The notes under the pieces: model-generated
Told to the model about the DNA's origin: nothing
Seen by the model: only the letters and a program-made list of their open reading frames with translations
The model's database searches: none
NCBI GenBank assembly: GCA_015057315.1
Contig: SVER01000016.1
Span: 1-64,000 of the forward strand
Length of the DNA stretch: 64,000 nucleotides
DNA from: Pseudobutyrivibrio ruminis
GTDB lineage: Bacteria > Bacillota > Clostridia > Lachnospirales > Lachnospiraceae
Direction: 5' to 3'
Part shown: positions 63,809-64,000 of the stretch, piece by piece
Position numbering within the stretch: position 1 is the first letter of the stretch
How the letters are laid out: the number at the start of each line of letters is the position of its first letter
Made by a program: the position numbers and the translations under genes

Positions 63809-64000
63809 CTAGTCTTCTCTAGGGTCATCCCTGAAAAAACCTGCGATAATATCGCACACACACCAAATACCTCCTCCAATAGTGGATGCGATAAATATCT
63901 TAAATATATTGATTATGAGAATGCCAGCTGTAAGTGTCCCCCCTGTAAAGCCAGTTACAAGCCAATAGACAGGACGAACAAACAACCAATATCCTCCAAT
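63809..64000 (-). CDS. small membrane protein, C-terminal part (5' end outside window)
   Basis: 63 codons from the edge of the window to TAG at 63809, with no start codon visible. The visible part has two hydrophobic segments (VYWLVTGFTGGTLTAGILIINIFKIFIA and TIGGGIWCVCDIIAGFF) and a charged C-terminal tail RDDPRED, resembling small TM2-like membrane proteins. Function unknown. It is upstream of pfp on the same strand with a 30-bp gap. Confidence 0.6.
   Translation of the reverse strand: MGGYWLFVRPVYWLVTGFTGGTLTAGILIINIFKIFIASTIGGGIWCVCDIIAGFFRDDPRED

Noticed and set aside
1-64000. CRISPR arrays, tRNA, rRNA, phage or transposase genes
   Set aside because: None was seen: no regularly spaced direct repeats with unique spacers, no tRNA-like cloverleaf or CCA end, and no recognisable transposase.

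Overview
The window looks like chromosome from a low-GC, fibre-degrading Firmicute. The gene set is strong in glycoside hydrolases for plant polymers (GH1, GH3, GH13, GH35, GH115 and two GH78-type proteins). It also has a PPi-type phosphofructokinase, AddAB, a GPH sugar symporter, AraC and LacI regulators, and strong purine-rich ribosome binding sites. This fits Lachnospiraceae, most likely Butyrivibrio or Pseudobutyrivibrio. The placement is inferred from gene content only. I saw no rRNA, tRNA, CRISPR array, transposase or phage gene.

Layout. 1-6.3 kb: end of an AraC regulator, then a minus-strand operon GH1 > GPH symporter > sugar isomerase/epimerase > GH78 rhamnosidase, with a divergent AraC gene (6.4-7.6 kb) whose promoter carries a 20-bp-phased direct repeat. 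7.7-16.3 kb: a seven-gene minus-strand operon with a ribose-type ABC importer (ATPase, permease, lipoprotein, permease), a short GH78-like enzyme, a GH3 enzyme with an Asp-His dyad and a beta-phosphoglucomutase, facing its own AraC gene. 17.5-19.3 kb: an ammonium channel fused to a PII domain, with a terminator-like hairpin in its leader. 19.6-24.4 kb: a siderophore/heme-type ABC importer and an AraC regulator. 24.5-28.6 kb: radical SAM/SPASM protein, LysR regulator and an old-yellow-enzyme type FMN/FeS/FAD reductase. 28.7-33.6 kb: GH115 alpha-glucuronidase and GH35 enzyme.

33.8-43.4 kb: purine permease, pyrG with a leader hairpin, a 1416-residue CoA-dehydratase-activase-like protein and a GH13 oligo-1,6-glucosidase. 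A family of short hairpin repeats sits 2-4 nt after the stop codons of four of these genes. 43.6-46.2 kb: htpG and a thioesterase either side of a perfect CIRCE operator. 46.3-50.5 kb: a LacI-controlled CUT1 sugar importer without its own ATPase, with two matching operators. 50.8-63.8 kb: a histone-H1-like Lys/Ala-rich protein, a PpiC-type lipoprotein, an acyltransferase, a small unknown protein, AddA, AddB, an amidohydrolase and PPi-PFK. The window ends inside a small membrane protein gene.

The theme is uptake and intracellular breakdown of plant oligosaccharides and glycosides, with substrate-specific AraC/LacI control, beside nitrogen, iron, nucleotide, chaperone and DNA-repair genes. The least explained signals are the covarying hairpin repeats, a recurring ATCGTAWATACGAT palindrome, the GH3/beta-PGM pair and the leader hairpins of amt-PII and pyrG.
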